A stretch of DNA of 64,000 nucleotides from Rhodospirillales bacterium (GCA_028281785.1 JANQJG010000072.1:1-64000); one strand, 5' to 3'. Counted from the first letter of the stretch, positions 1 through 8,880 are shown. Made by a program: numbers and translations. The notes: generated by a model not told the origin, from the letters alone.

Positions 1-2
1 CT

Positions 3-64
3 AGATCAGATCGCGATTAAATGGAATCGCTCTACAATACCATTTAATCGCGTGAATCTGATCT
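3..64. repeat. Long imperfect inverted repeat
   Basis: Arm 3-24 pairs with arm 40-64. The reverse complement of the right arm equals the left arm except for a 3-nt insertion. The 15-nt spacer holds AATCGCTCTA. It lies about 50 bp beyond the stop codon of the leftward chemoreceptor gene, with no T tract. It may be a dispersed intergenic palindrome (REP-like) or an mRNA-stabilising 3' hairpin; the window holds only this one copy as far as I can see. Confidence 0.7.
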
Positions 65-114
65 AACTCATTGAAATAGAGCGGCGCACCGACCGAGCAG
101 CGCCCGTTAACCGA

Positions 115-1545
115 TCATGCCGCTTCCGCGCCTTCTACTTCGGCTTTGCCGTGCTTCTGAATGATCTCATTCAGCTCCGAGGCAACCTGCACCAGTTCCT
201 TGGCCGAGGCGTTGATGTTTTGGATTGTCTCGGCGTTATTTCGGGCGGCGGCGCTGATCTGTTGAATGCCGTTGGCCATTTCCTTGAACGTGTTTGAAGC
301 CTGATTGATGTTTTCGGCCGATTCGTTGCTGCCTTGGCTGGCCTGGGCCAGATTCTTCGTGACCTCGCCGGTCGCCTGTTGCTGCTGGTTGATCGAACTG
401 CTGATTTCGTTCACGGAACCGGCAACCGTGGAGATGAGTCCGTTGACTTCGTTGATGGCGGTGACGGCTTTTTCCGATATCTGCTGCATGCCGTTGATCC
501 GGTCAACGATTTCATCGGCTGACTTCGCGCTTTGGTTGGCGAGGTTCTTCACCTCCCCGGCAACGACGGCAAATCCCTTGCCCATCTCTCCAGCGCGCGC
601 CGCTTCGATCGTCGCATTGAGGGCCAACAGGTTCGTTTGCTCGGCCACACTCTTGATCAATTCCGTCACCTCGCCGGTGTCGGCCGCGGCCTGACCCAAT
701 TCCGTCATGATGGCGTTCGCCTGATCCGCGGACTCGGTTGCTTCGGTCGCCAAACGCGTCCCATCCTGGGTATTGCCTGAAATGTTTTCGATGGAACGGC
801 TGGTCTGCTCCATGGCCGCCGCGACGCCGTTCAGGTTGCTGGATATCTCTTCCGCCGCGCCGGCCACTGTAGCCAGCATCTGCGAAGACTGCTCCATGCC
901 GGACGCCAGGGATTCGGCCTGCGAGGACGACTCTTCGCTGGCCGTCGAGATTTGGTTCGCGGCCTCGGACAAGGAGTCGGAAGCCGACAGGATGGAGGCG
1001 GCGTGCTGCGTTATTTTCTCCATCAGCGCACCCAACGCCTTCTTTTCGGTCATATCCTGCACGACTTCGATATGACCCACCCTTTTCCCATTGAATCCTT
1101 CGATGTAATGCGTTGTCACCGTGAAATCGCGTGACCACTGATGGAACTCGGTTTCCGGTTGCTCGTTCCGCAAACAAGCGATGCCGCAATCATCGGTGTC
1201 GCAGATATTCGCTCCCCAGTTATTGCACTCCATCCCCGCGATCTCATGGCGTTTCTTCTGGAGCAAATCCTCCACGACCTTGTTCACGAAGGTCCAACGC
1301 ATATTCATGTCCGTCACCGAGAGCGGCAGCGGAATGGCATCAATAATGCTCTCGTACCATTGGTATTTTTCACGCACGGCACGGTCCGTGGCCCACCATA
1401 TGATGCCGGCGACAAGGGCCAGTACGACGGAGGCAATCGCGACGCGCTCCTCACTTAAAATCACGCTGAAAGCACTGGAGAGGGCCGTGAGACCCAAAAC
1501 CAAGATCATGGAGTTTCTGAGAATACCGTAGTTGTTGGTCAACAT
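115..1545 (-). CDS. Methyl-accepting chemotaxis protein with Cys-rich PAS domain
   Basis: A 476-residue chemoreceptor that should signal to CheA/CheW. Two hydrophobic segments (about 10-30 and 35-52) are separated by only a few residues, so there is almost no periplasmic domain. A PAS-like cytoplasmic region follows (about 62-165), containing four cysteines at 107, 115, 120 and 124. No HAMP domain is evident. The coiled-coil signalling domain runs from about 180 to the end and carries the conserved hairpin tip ([27 protein letters not shown]). The start at 1545 is chosen because GGAGG lies 6-7 bases upstream; a longer reading frame to 1710 adds 55 unlikely residues. Sensing is probably intracellular (redox, metal or small ligand), which is inferred from the layout. 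Confidence 0.92.
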   Translation of the reverse strand: MLTNNYGILRNSMILVLGLTALSSAFSVILSEERVAIASVVLALVAGIIWWATDRAVREKYQWYESIIDAIPLPLSVTDMNMRWTFVNKVVEDLLQKKRHEIAGMECNNWGANICDTDDCGIACLRNEQPETEFHQWSRDFTVTTHYIEGFNGKRVGHIEVVQDMTEKKALGALMEKITQHAASILSASDSLSEAANQISTASEESSSQAESLASGMEQSSQMLATVAGAAEEISSNLNGVAAAMEQTSRSIENISGNTQDGTRLATEATESADQANAIMTELGQAAADTGEVTELIKSVAEQTNLLALNATIEAARAGEMGKGFAVVAGEVKNLANQSAKSADEIVDRINGMQQISEKAVTAINEVNGLISTVAGSVNEISSSINQQQQATGEVTKNLAQASQGSNESAENINQASNTFKEMANGIQQISAAARNNAETIQNINASAKELVQVASELNEIIQKHGKAEVEGAEAA

Positions 1546-2066
1546 GACGCCTCCAAAATGAAACGCTTTACAATCGAATGACGGGATCTGGGTGAACCTT
1601 ATGAATGCGGGGGCATATCGGCCTCGGCGAGATAAGCTGGCTATCGTCAAAATTCGGACGCCCGGATAGCCAAGGCGAGCCGTCCGATTGGTCAATGTCA
1701 CCGGATGCAAGGTACGTGGAGCGTCCGGATACAGAAGGCAGGCACTCCGGCACGTCTGAATTCTCTACAAGCAGCATGGGCTGAAGCCAGCTTCTTCTTC
1801 ACGCAGTAGGTGCGCCCACTCCTTCCCCCGTTCCTTCAGCGAACCGAAAAATCGGAGAATGCTCGGGCGCCATGATAAAACCAGTAATTGTTTAGCTGAC
1901 CGTTAATAACCGGCATATGACATCGCGCTGGAATCGCACGGAATTTCCGGGACTGTTTGCAACTCGTTGGAATCGCTTGCGACAAGAACGGAGTCTTTGC
2001 GGCAAGACAGCCCAGACCGAGAGGCTAGGCTGCTTTTCTAACCAGCTGATTTTACTTGGAAATTGG
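1546..2066. other. Intergenic region, no gene recognised
   Basis: About 520 bp between the start of the chemoreceptor gene and tRNA-Phe. Short open frames exist on the minus strand (up to 1777) but show no recognisable domain. It should hold the chemoreceptor promoter; I could not single out convincing -35/-10 boxes. Confidence 0.5.
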
Positions 2067-2142
<76 letters not shown>

Positions 2143-2237
2143 ATCCGGGCGCAGGGGCTTGGCCTCCGCCCCGCGCGGTCAGACCTGCGCTTATAGAAGA
2201 ATTGCCGCCCCCTGTCCAGCGCGCCGAGGGCGTCCGA

Positions 2238-2465
2238 TCAGCAGTCCTCCCCCTCCCCGGGTTCGGAATCGAAATCGGCCGGCTCGTCACCAGCGATGCG
2301 GTAGCTCCCATCCAGCCATCGACCGAGATCGAGATAGGCACAGCGCTCGGAACAGAAGGGCCGGTAGCGCCGCACCGTCGGACGGCCGCAACTCGGACAT
2401 TTGCCGCCCTCCGCCTTTTTCGCCCCTTGCTTCACCGTCTTAGCCACTCCCCTCGCCTCCGTCAA
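2238..2465 (-). CDS. yacG: DNA gyrase inhibitor YacG (zinc-binding)
   Basis: A 75-residue protein with the YacG zinc finger: CPSCGRP, then FCSERCAYLDLGRWLDG, giving a CX2C...CX3C set. In E. coli YacG binds zinc and GyrB and inhibits supercoiling. It overlaps the end of rng by 26 bp, so the two are probably translationally coupled. A GTG at 2447 is an alternative start closer to the finger. The C-terminus is acidic. Confidence 0.93.
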   Translation of the reverse strand: MTEARGVAKTVKQGAKKAEGGKCPSCGRPTVRRYRPFCSERCAYLDLGRWLDGSYRIAGDEPADFDSEPGEGEDC

Positions 2466-3927
2466 AGGTCACCGCGAACCGGTCGGGCGCGAGCGTCGGA
2501 TCAGGACGAAGCCTGAGCCGGCGCCCCAGCCGCGACTCGGCCTCGGCCTTCGCCCCCGCCGCCTCCGTTTCCAAAATCTCGACGACCGGGGGCGCGGCCG
2601 CGATCTCGCCGTCCCCCGCGCCTCTCAACCCGCGCCCCTGATGGCGTGCCGCGCGCAGGGCGGCCATGGCCGTCGTGTAGGCCGAGGGCACCCGACCGAC
2701 GCCATCGCAGGTCGCACAAGGCTCCGTCAGCCGTTCCGCGAGGGAGGCGCGAAGCCTCGGCCTGGTCATCTCGACCAGCCCGAGACGCGTGTGGCCGAAG
2801 ACGTTGACCGCGACCCGGTCGGTAGCCACCGCCGCGCGCAGCCGCTCCACCAGCTGGGCCCGGTGGACCGACCGGCGCAGGGGGACAAAATCGATGACGA
2901 TGGCCCCGGCAAGCTCGCGAAGGCGCATTTGACGCGCGATCTCGTCCGCCGCCTCGAGATCGGTGCGCAGCGCCGTCTCCTCGGGCCCGCCCTCGCTGCG
3001 GCCGGCGCTGTTGACGTCGATCACGACCAGCATCGGCGTTTCCTGTATCAGCAGGTTGCCGCCGCCCGACGGCAGATCCACGCGGGGCCTGAGCGCCCCC
3101 TCGATCTGCTCCTCGATCGCGAAGGCCTCGAAGACGGGTGCAGGCTCGCGGTATGCCTGCAGCCGATCCGCGAGCGGCGGCGCGACGGCTTCGCAATAGG
3201 CACGGAGCCGGGAAAGCGTCTCGGCGTCGTCGACGAGAACCCTCCGGAGCGCTGATCCGCCCGCGTCGCGCAGAGCGCCGAGGACCGGATCGATCACGGT
3301 CCGCAGCCGGCCCGGCCGCCGCGCCTCCCGCCGCGCATCCAGGACCTCTTCCCAGGCGCGGCGCAGCTCGGCCAACTCCCGCGCGAGGGTTTCGGCCGAG
3401 GCGCCGACCGCCGCCGTGCGCAGGATGAACCCGCCTCCTTCCTCGCCCGCGACGTCGCCAAGCAGCCGGGTGAGCCGTGCCCGTTCCTCCACGTCCTCGA
3501 TGCGGCGGGAGAGCCGCAGCCCCGTCTCTTCCGGCAGATACACCAGCGAATGCCCGGTGAAGCTGACATGGGTCGTAAGCTTGGGGCCCTTGTCCGCCAC
3601 AGAGGGCCGGTCGATCTGCACGATGACGAAATCGCCTTCGCTCACATAGTCGGTGATGCGCTGGGCGGCCCGCTCGTCGCCCTCGACCCTCGTCCCGGGA
3701 GGTCGGGCCTCCGCCAAGCCGAGAAAGCCGGACCGGTCCAGGCCGACATCGACGAAGGCGGCGGCGATCCCCGGCAGGGTCTTTTCGACGCGGCCCAGAT
3801 GGATGTCACCGACGGCTGTTGCCTGTCCCGGACGCGAGATGTCGAGATCGAGCAGACGCCCGCCGGAGAGGAACGCGATGCGGGTCTCGCCCGGCCCCGC
3901 GTTGATGAGGATCTCGTCGATGGTCAC
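2440..3927 (-). CDS. rng: Ribonuclease E/G family endoribonuclease (RNase G-like)
   Basis: 495 residues, the RNase G size rather than the roughly 900-1000 of full RNase E. An S1-like region lies near 38-110 (includes AAFVDVGLDRSGFLGLAEA). The catalytic metal-binding aspartates fall in MLVVIDVNSAG and AIVIDFVPL. A zinc-link CX2C is present in the segment PCATCDGVG. The enzyme cleaves single-stranded A/U-rich RNA at 5'-monophosphorylated ends (rRNA and mRNA processing). No long C-terminal degradosome scaffold follows, so a separate RNase E is probably encoded elsewhere. It sits 22 bp after maf. Confidence 0.93.
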   Translation of the reverse strand: MTIDEILINAGPGETRIAFLSGGRLLDLDISRPGQATAVGDIHLGRVEKTLPGIAAAFVDVGLDRSGFLGLAEARPPGTRVEGDERAAQRITDYVSEGDFVIVQIDRPSVADKGPKLTTHVSFTGHSLVYLPEETGLRLSRRIEDVEERARLTRLLGDVAGEEGGGFILRTAAVGASAETLARELAELRRAWEEVLDARREARRPGRLRTVIDPVLGALRDAGGSALRRVLVDDAETLSRLRAYCEAVAPPLADRLQAYREPAPVFEAFAIEEQIEGALRPRVDLPSGGGNLLIQETPMLVVIDVNSAGRSEGGPEETALRTDLEAADEIARQMRLRELAGAIVIDFVPLRRSVHRAQLVERLRAAVATDRVAVNVFGHTRLGLVEMTRPRLRASLAERLTEPCATCDGVGRVPSAYTTAMAALRAARHQGRGLRGAGDGEIAAAPPVVEILETEAAGAKAEAESRLGRRLRLRPDPTLAPDRFAVTFDGGEGSG

Positions 3928-3949
3928 GCGCGATTATGGTCCCAGAGCA

Positions 3950-4549
3950 TTATGTCATGAAGCCCAAGCCCTTCGACAGGGCCGCCGTCTCATAGAGCGG
4001 CAGTCCCACGACATTGGAGTATGAGCCGATCAGCTTGCGCACGAAGACGGCGGCCCGGCCCTGGATGGCATAGGCGCCCGCCTTGTCCCGCCATTCGCCG
4101 CCGGCGATGTAACCGTCGATCTCCGCCTCCGAGAGCCGCTTGAAGGTGACCACGGTCGTGACCAACCGGCTCGCCATGCAGCCATCGGGGGCTACCACCG
4201 CGACGCCGCCATAGACCCGGTGGCGGCGTCCCGACAGCATCTGGAGGCAGCCCCGGGCCTCTGCCTCGTCCTGGGCCTTGGGCAGGCTCCGGCGGCCGCA
4301 GGCGACGACCGTGTCGGCGCCGAGCACGAAGGCACCGCGCTCCCGCTCTGCGACCGCTCGGGCTTTGGCCTCGGCAAGGCGAACCGCCATGTCCCGCGGC
4401 AGTTCGCGCGGCCGGGGGCGCTCGTCCACCTCAGCCGGGACGACGGAGTCCGGAGCCATGCCGATCTGTGCGAGAAGACTGAGACGGCGCGGAGATGCCG
4501 AGGCGAGGACGAAACGCGATCCTTTTCCTCCCGTCGGCTCCACGCACAT
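3950..4549 (-). CDS. maf: Maf-family nucleotide pyrophosphatase
   Basis: A 199-residue Maf/YhdE-family protein that hydrolyses dTTP/UTP or modified nucleotides (house-cleaning; historically septum formation). The N-terminal LASASPRR substrate loop, the catalytic segment GADTVV and the later GGEWRDKAGAYAIQG are all present. It lies 31 bp after infA and 22 bp before rng on the same strand. Which subfamily (dTTPase or 7-methyl-GTPase) cannot be decided here. A slightly later start is possible because the first ten residues precede the conserved core. Confidence 0.93.
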   Translation of the reverse strand: MCVEPTGGKGSRFVLASASPRRLSLLAQIGMAPDSVVPAEVDERPRPRELPRDMAVRLAEAKARAVAERERGAFVLGADTVVACGRRSLPKAQDEAEARGCLQMLSGRRHRVYGGVAVVAPDGCMASRLVTTVVTFKRLSEAEIDGYIAGGEWRDKAGAYAIQGRAAVFVRKLIGSYSNVVGLPLYETAALSKGLGFMT

Positions 4550-4580
4550 GCCCGTCGATCCGCGGCCGGGCAGGCCGCCG

Positions 4581-4799
4581 CTATTTGTAACGGAACGTGA
4601 TCCGACCCTTCGTCAGATCATAGGGGGTGATTTCAACATTGACCCGGTCCCCCGCGAGCACGCGAATGCGGTGCTTGCGCATCTTTCCGGCGGTGTGGGC
4701 CAATATCTCGTGGTCGTTCTCAAGCTTCACGCGGAACATCGCGTTCGGTAGAAGCTCGGTGACCACTCCGGTAAACTCGAGAACGTCTTCTTTCGCCAT
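4581..4799 (-). CDS. infA: Translation initiation factor IF-1
   Basis: 72 residues, exactly the family length, covering the whole S1/OB-fold from [13 protein letters not shown] to the RITFRYK end. IF-1 occupies the ribosomal A site during initiation. AGGAAAGGTC just upstream of the ATG supplies the ribosome binding site. The 120-bp gap upstream (4800-4919) probably carries a promoter for infA-maf-rng-yacG. Confidence 0.98.
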   Translation of the reverse strand: MAKEDVLEFTGVVTELLPNAMFRVKLENDHEILAHTAGKMRKHRIRVLAGDRVNVEITPYDLTKGRITFRYK

Positions 4800-4919
4800 G
4801 ACCTTTCCTGTTGTGGTTGCCCGGCGAGGGAATAAGTGACTTCGCGGCGGCGCCGGGTCAAGTCTTTTCCATACGCTACAAATGGGGTTTTATGCCTGAA
4901 TCCCGTGTCTTTCCCCGAC

Positions 4920-5363
4920 TCAGATATCGGCCTGGGGCGCGAGGGGAAAACGCTCCTTGATCCGGGACATCAACTGGTCCCGCACCTCGCGAAAGGCCTG
5001 GAGGCACAGGTCCCGCGATCCCTCGACGAGAGAAGGGTCGAAGGTACGCCAGAACTCCACCTCGCAGGCCATGACCCGCGTCATTTCCACCGCCTTGTGC
5101 TGAGCCGTCGGAGACAACGAGATGACAAGGTCGTAGGAGGTATCCTCAAGGTCCTCGAAGGTTTTGGGCCGATGGCCCTTGATGTCGAGGCCGATCTCGT
5201 CCATGACCGCCACGGCGAACCCGTCCACCTCGCGCGTATGCACGCCGACCGAGTCCACGTAGATATGCCGTCCGTGCAGGAACTTTAGCATCGCCTCCGC
5301 CATCGGCGACCGGATGGAGTTGTGGGTACAGGCGAAGAGGACTGAGGTAGGCATCTCGCTCAT
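4920..5363 (-). CDS. Low-molecular-weight protein tyrosine phosphatase-like protein
   Basis: 147 residues. The N-terminal P-loop FACTHNSIRSPMAEA has the CX5R signature (Cys12, Arg18) of low-molecular-weight phosphatases and related arsenate reductases. A likely general-acid Asp lies in the segment RTFDPS. This family member is characteristically placed between UPF0262 and infA in alphaproteobacteria; its physiological substrate is not established. It begins 8 bp after UPF0262. It is unlikely to be a true arsenate reductase, since no ars genes are nearby. Confidence 0.85.
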   Translation of the reverse strand: MSEMPTSVLFACTHNSIRSPMAEAMLKFLHGRHIYVDSVGVHTREVDGFAVAVMDEIGLDIKGHRPKTFEDLEDTSYDLVISLSPTAQHKAVEMTRVMACEVEFWRTFDPSLVEGSRDLCLQAFREVRDQLMSRIKERFPLAPQADI

Positions 5364-5370
5364 CGCCGCC

Positions 5371-5844
5371 TCACGGCCGGATATGGAGAACGCAAAGCAG
5401 GGTGAACAGCCGCCGCGCCGTATCGATATCGACGGACACCCTGTCGGCCAGCCGCTCCTGAAGGAGCTTGGAGCCCTCGTTGTGGAGAGCCCGGCGCCCC
5501 ATGTCGATGGCCTCGATGCGGGAAGGGCTCAGCGTCTTGATGGCGTCGAAATAGGACCCGCAGACGACGAAGTAGTCCTTGATGAGGGATCGGAACTCGG
5601 CAAGCGGTAGCGCGAAGCTGACAAGCGGCTCGTCCGCCTGATCATGGATGTTGAAGATCAGGCGCCCATCCTGCATCGTCAGGTGGACTTGAAAGGGACC
5701 GTCAAACCCGCCGATGGGCGCGAAGACGTTGTCCTCCAACAGGTCGTGAATGGCGACCCGGCGTTCATGCTCGATGTTCGGGCTGAGGCGAACCCGCACA
5801 TGGTCATCGAGCTTGATGCTACAGATGCGCTGGTTCTTGAGCAC
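5371..5844 (-). CDS. UPF0262 family protein
   Basis: 157 residues, matching the alphaproteobacterial UPF0262 family in size and features such as ICSIKLDD near the start and IFNIHDQ in the middle. Function unknown. It starts at a GTG 6 bp after the hisD stop and is followed 8 bp later by the phosphatase gene, so all three are probably one transcript. The conserved linkage to hisD is the main supporting context. Confidence 0.85.
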   Translation of the reverse strand: MLKNQRICSIKLDDHVRVRLSPNIEHERRVAIHDLLEDNVFAPIGGFDGPFQVHLTMQDGRLIFNIHDQADEPLVSFALPLAEFRSLIKDYFVVCGSYFDAIKTLSPSRIEAIDMGRRALHNEGSKLLQERLADRVSVDIDTARRLFTLLCVLHIRP

Positions 5845-5849
5845 GGAAC

Positions 5850-7154
5850 TCAGCCATCGGAACGAACGTTCAGGCGCACCGCGATCGACAAAGCGTGAGC
5901 GTCCAGCCCCTCGGCGCGGGCCAGCGTCATAGCGGCCGGGCCGAGCTGGGCGAGGCTGGACGCGTCGCCCGCGATCAGAGACGACCGGGTGAGGAAATCG
6001 TATACGCCGAGCCCGGAGGAGAAGCGCGCGCTGCCGGCCGTCGGCAGGACATGATTGGGACCAGCCAGATAATCGCCAAGCGCCTCGGGCGTGAACCGGC
6101 CGACGAAGATGGCGCCGGCATTTCGGATTTGGGGCAGCAAGCCCTCGGCATCCTCGACCGCCAGCTCGAGATGCTCGGGCGCGACACGGTTGACGAGGTC
6201 CGGCGCCCGGTCAAGGCCGTCGACGACGATGACCGCGCCAAAGCGGCGCCAGCTTTCGGTGGCGATCTCGGTGCGCGGCAAGTTGGCGAGATGGTCCTCC
6301 ACGGCTTTCTCGACGGCCTCGGCGAAGGCCCCGTCGTCGGTGATCAGGATGGCCTGGGCAACGGTGTCGTGCTCGGCCTGCGACAACAGGTCAGCGGCGA
6401 TCCAAGAGGGATCGTTGAAGCGGTCGGCGACGACAAGGATCTCCGAAGGCCCGGCGATGCTGTCGATCCCGACCGTGCCGTAGACCTGGCGCTTGGCATC
6501 GGCCACATAGGCGTTGCCGGGCCCGACGATCTTGTCGACGGGGTCGATCGTCGCGGTGCCATAGGCCAGGGCGGCGACCGCCTGGGCGCCGCCGATGCGG
6601 TAGATCTCGTCGACGCCGGCGAGTTCCGCCGCAGCGAGTACCAGTGGGTTAAGTGTGCCGTCCGGTGTCGGCACGACCATGACCACCCGATCGACCCCGG
6701 CAACCCTGGCCGGCACCACATTCATCAGCACAGAGGAAGGATAGGCGGCGGTGCCGCCGGGAACGTAAACGCCGACGGCGGCGATAGGCGTCCAACGGTG
6801 GCCCAACCGCAGGCCCGCCGAGTCCCGATAGTCCAGGTCCGCCGGCATCTGACGCTTGTGATAGTCGGCGATGCGTTCGGCCGCGAGGGCCAGGGCTTCC
6901 CGCGTGTCCGGGGCGCAGCTCGCCGCCGCGGCCGCGACCTCATCCTCGGTGATGCGTAGGGTTTCGGGAGTCGGCCGGAAGCGGTCGAACCGTTCGGTGT
7001 ACTCGATGACGGCGGCGTCGCCCCGCTCGCGCACCCCCCGTAGGATGTCGGCGACCACGGGCCCCACATCGGCCTCCGCCTGCCGCTTGTCGGCGACGAG
7101 GGCGTCGAACGCCTCCGCGAAGTCGGAATCCCGGATGTGAAGCCGTCTTGCCAT
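5850..7154 (-). CDS. hisD: Histidinol dehydrogenase
   Basis: 434 residues, full length. It catalyses the last two NAD-dependent oxidations of histidine biosynthesis. Zinc and catalytic segments are present: LLSQAEHDTVA, RVAPEHLELAV, and AGPNHVLPTAG near the C-terminus. The ending AGPNHVLPT distinguishes it from the HisD-like paralogue at 11983-13290, which has SGTNHILPT. It heads the block hisD-UPF0262-phosphatase-infA-maf-rng-yacG. Its usual upstream partner murA lies 8 kb away because another cluster lies between. Confidence 0.96.
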   Translation of the reverse strand: MARRLHIRDSDFAEAFDALVADKRQAEADVGPVVADILRGVRERGDAAVIEYTERFDRFRPTPETLRITEDEVAAAAASCAPDTREALALAAERIADYHKRQMPADLDYRDSAGLRLGHRWTPIAAVGVYVPGGTAAYPSSVLMNVVPARVAGVDRVVMVVPTPDGTLNPLVLAAAELAGVDEIYRIGGAQAVAALAYGTATIDPVDKIVGPGNAYVADAKRQVYGTVGIDSIAGPSEILVVADRFNDPSWIAADLLSQAEHDTVAQAILITDDGAFAEAVEKAVEDHLANLPRTEIATESWRRFGAVIVVDGLDRAPDLVNRVAPEHLELAVEDAEGLLPQIRNAGAIFVGRFTPEALGDYLAGPNHVLPTAGSARFSSGLGVYDFLTRSSLIAGDASSLAQLGPAAMTLARAEGLDAHALSIAVRLNVRSDG

Positions 7155-7294
7155 GGGCCATTCTCCCCGCGCCGAGAACAGTCGAGCCGATCGCAGAATT
7201 GGTGTGCGGCCGGTCGCTTTCGCAAGGCCGCATTATTAGAAGGTTTTGCCAGGCCCGGCCAGCCACGAAGTCGGCTCGCAGGCGGTCGTCGAAA

Positions 7295-8350
7295 TCACCG
7301 GGAACGCGGGGGCGCCGTGGTTTCTCGCAGGATGAGATTGACTTCGAGCTCGGTGGCCCCAGGAGGCTGGCCGCCACCGATGCGATCGAGGAGGTATTCC
7401 GCCGCACGGCGCCCCATCTCGGCCGAGGGGACCTGCATGGTGGTCAGCGGGGGCGCCAGCTGACGCGCGAGGTCGAGATCGTCGAAACCCACGATGGACA
7501 GCTGGCCGGGCACCGCGACTCCCATTGACAAGGCCTCGAACAAGGCGCCGAAGGCGAGGACGTCGTTGCCGCAGACAACGGCCGTGGGGGCATCCGACCG
7601 ATCGAGCAGGAGCCTCAGCGCCTGCCGGCCTTCACCGACGTCGTAGGGGCGCTCGATGAGATATCGATCGGGAAGGCTCGCCCCCCGATCGGCGAGCGCC
7701 TGACGCACCCCCGAAATGCGGTCGGCGGCGCGGTCGTTGTGCCGGCTGATCCCACCGATCATGCCGATGCGGCGGTGGCCGATGTCGAGAAGGTAGGAGG
7801 CAATACGGTAGGCCGCCTGGCGGTTGCGGAAGCCAACGCAGGGATGCCTGCTTTCCGCTTTGAAGACCCAAGCATTGACGTAGGGAAGCTCATTCGCCTC
7901 GAGCAGATCGTAGAGCCTCGGATCATGCGCCTCGCCGATGAGCATCAGGCCGTCGATCCCCCGCTCGATAAGCTTTTGGACATCGATGAGCTCCCGCTCG
8001 TAGTCGTACTGCGAGGTGGCGAGCAGCAGCGTGTAGTCATCCTCGGCCAACCGATGCTGAAGGGCGTCGATCCCCCGCGCGAAAATCGCATTCTCCAAGG
8101 TCGGAATGACCGCGCCAATGGTGTGCGATCGCTGGGACGCCAAAGCCCGGGCCGCGCCGTGCGGCACGTAGCCGAGATCGGCGATCGCTGTGCGCACCCG
8201 CTCGGCGAGCGGCGCACGAACCTTGCCAGGGTCGTTCAGGAAGCGCGAAACGGTGGCCGTCGAGACATCGGCCCGAAGGGCGACATCCACCAGCCGCACC
8301 CGCTCCGCCGAGGTGCGCTGTAAACGCTTTCTTGTTGTCTTTAGACCCAT
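7295..8350 (-). CDS. LacI-family transcriptional regulator
   Basis: 351 residues. An N-terminal helix-turn-helix reads VDVALRADVSTATVSRFLND, followed by the LacI hinge region and a periplasmic-binding-protein-like effector domain (SIVGFDDLDLA near the C-terminus). It is divergent from the TRAP/HpsN-like operon starting at 8572, so it most likely controls that operon and itself. Two similar 14-bp sites (8319-8332 and 8504-8517) are candidate operators. The first lies inside codons 7-11 of the annotated frame; a GTG at 8299 would be an alternative start that still keeps the HTH. Confidence 0.92.
   Translation of the reverse strand: MGLKTTRKRLQRTSAERVRLVDVALRADVSTATVSRFLNDPGKVRAPLAERVRTAIADLGYVPHGAARALASQRSHTIGAVIPTLENAIFARGIDALQHRLAEDDYTLLLATSQYDYERELIDVQKLIERGIDGLMLIGEAHDPRLYDLLEANELPYVNAWVFKAESRHPCVGFRNRQAAYRIASYLLDIGHRRIGMIGGISRHNDRAADRISGVRQALADRGASLPDRYLIERPYDVGEGRQALRLLLDRSDAPTAVVCGNDVLAFGALFEALSMGVAVPGQLSIVGFDDLDLARQLAPPLTTMQVPSAEMGRRAAEYLLDRIGGGQPPGATELEVNLILRETTAPPRSR
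8319..8332. promoter_or_regulatory. Candidate LacI-type operator O1
   Basis: TGTAAACGCTTTCT matches the second site at 8504-8517 (TGTAATCGCTTACT) at 12 of 14 positions and has the central CG and inverted half-sites typical of LacI-family operators. It lies at the very start of the regulator's reading frame, suited to autoregulation. Confidence 0.4.
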
Positions 8351-8460
8351 ACTTAATGTTGCATCCAGCTCTCGAAATCCGCAATGAGAAATTACTGAAA
8401 TAATATCAATTGATTATATCCTTTCCGCATTAGCTCGCAAACTCTGCTCGCATTTTTCTG

Positions 8461-8491
8461 TTGACAGCAGAGGTTGGCGATTCGCTAAAAT
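8461..8491 (+). promoter_or_regulatory. Candidate sigma-70-type promoter of the TRAP/HpsN-like operon
   Basis: TTGACA at 8461-8466 and TAAAAT at 8486-8491 (5 of 6 with TATAAT), spacer 19 bp, slightly long. The candidate operator at 8504-8517 falls just around the predicted start site, where a bound LacI protein would block transcription. Confidence 0.4.
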
Positions 8492-8503
8492 ATCTTGCAA
8501 AAA

Positions 8504-8517
8504 TGTAATCGCTTACT
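8504..8517. promoter_or_regulatory. Candidate LacI-type operator O2
   Basis: TGTAATCGCTTACT, an imperfect palindrome about a central CG, 55 bp before the first gene of the operon and just downstream of the candidate promoter. See the partner site at 8319-8332. Confidence 0.5.
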
Positions 8518-8571
8518 AATCCCTCCCAATCCAGGGAGACAAGGCCGAAGACGTCGAAAGACGGGGAGGAC

Positions 8572-8880
8572 ATGGCAGAGACGCCGCCGCAACCCGCCTC
8601 GCAGCGCTGGGGCAAAGTAACCCTTCTCGCATTTTTTGTTCTTGCGGGGCTGTTTGTCCTCGACATTCTGCTGGGCAAGGCCAGCGTGCTTTTCGGATGG
8701 CAGCTGCCGTTCCTGCTCGGCGATGTGGGCGAGTATCTCGTCCTCCTGTCCACGGCCTTGTTCTTCACCATCGCCACGCTGATTCGCGAGCACCGCGAGA
8801 ACAATGCGGGTGAGCCGCCCGCCGAAGATCTCGCGTCCGGTTCGCAACCCCATCAAAACAGAGGAGGCCGAGCGCCATGA
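8572..8880 (+). CDS. Small two-helix membrane protein of the TRAP operon
   Basis: 102 residues, function unknown. It has two hydrophobic helices (about 15-36, LLAFFVLAGLFVLDILLG, and about 52-70, YLVLLSTALFFTIATL) and a polar C-terminal tail. Its stop overlaps the start of the TRAP binding-protein gene by 4 bp (ATGA), which implies translational coupling. GGGGAGGAC precedes the ATG. As first gene behind the LacI-type operator it belongs to the transport/catabolic operon. It is too short to be a DctQ, and a normal DctQ is present downstream. I do not recognise a family. Confidence 0.75.
   Translation: MAETPPQPASQRWGKVTLLAFFVLAGLFVLDILLGKASVLFGWQLPFLLGDVGEYLVLLSTALFFTIATLIREHRENNAGEPPAEDLASGSQPHQNRGGRAP

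Noticed and set aside
1568-1777. A 69-codon minus-strand frame upstream of the chemoreceptor
   Set aside because: It overlaps the upstream extension of the chemoreceptor frame in another phase, and its product has no features of a real protein.
4920-5363. Calling the CX5R phosphatase an arsenate reductase
   Set aside because: The loop is compatible, but no arsR, arsB or acr3 gene is present and the position in the hisD-infA block is typical of the housekeeping phosphatase-like family.
5895-6959. A 354-codon plus-strand open frame over hisD
   Set aside because: Fully antisense to hisD with no motif; a shadow of codon bias. The same applies to long antisense frames over murA (15206-16483), hpsN-like, mtlK and the manC-type gene.
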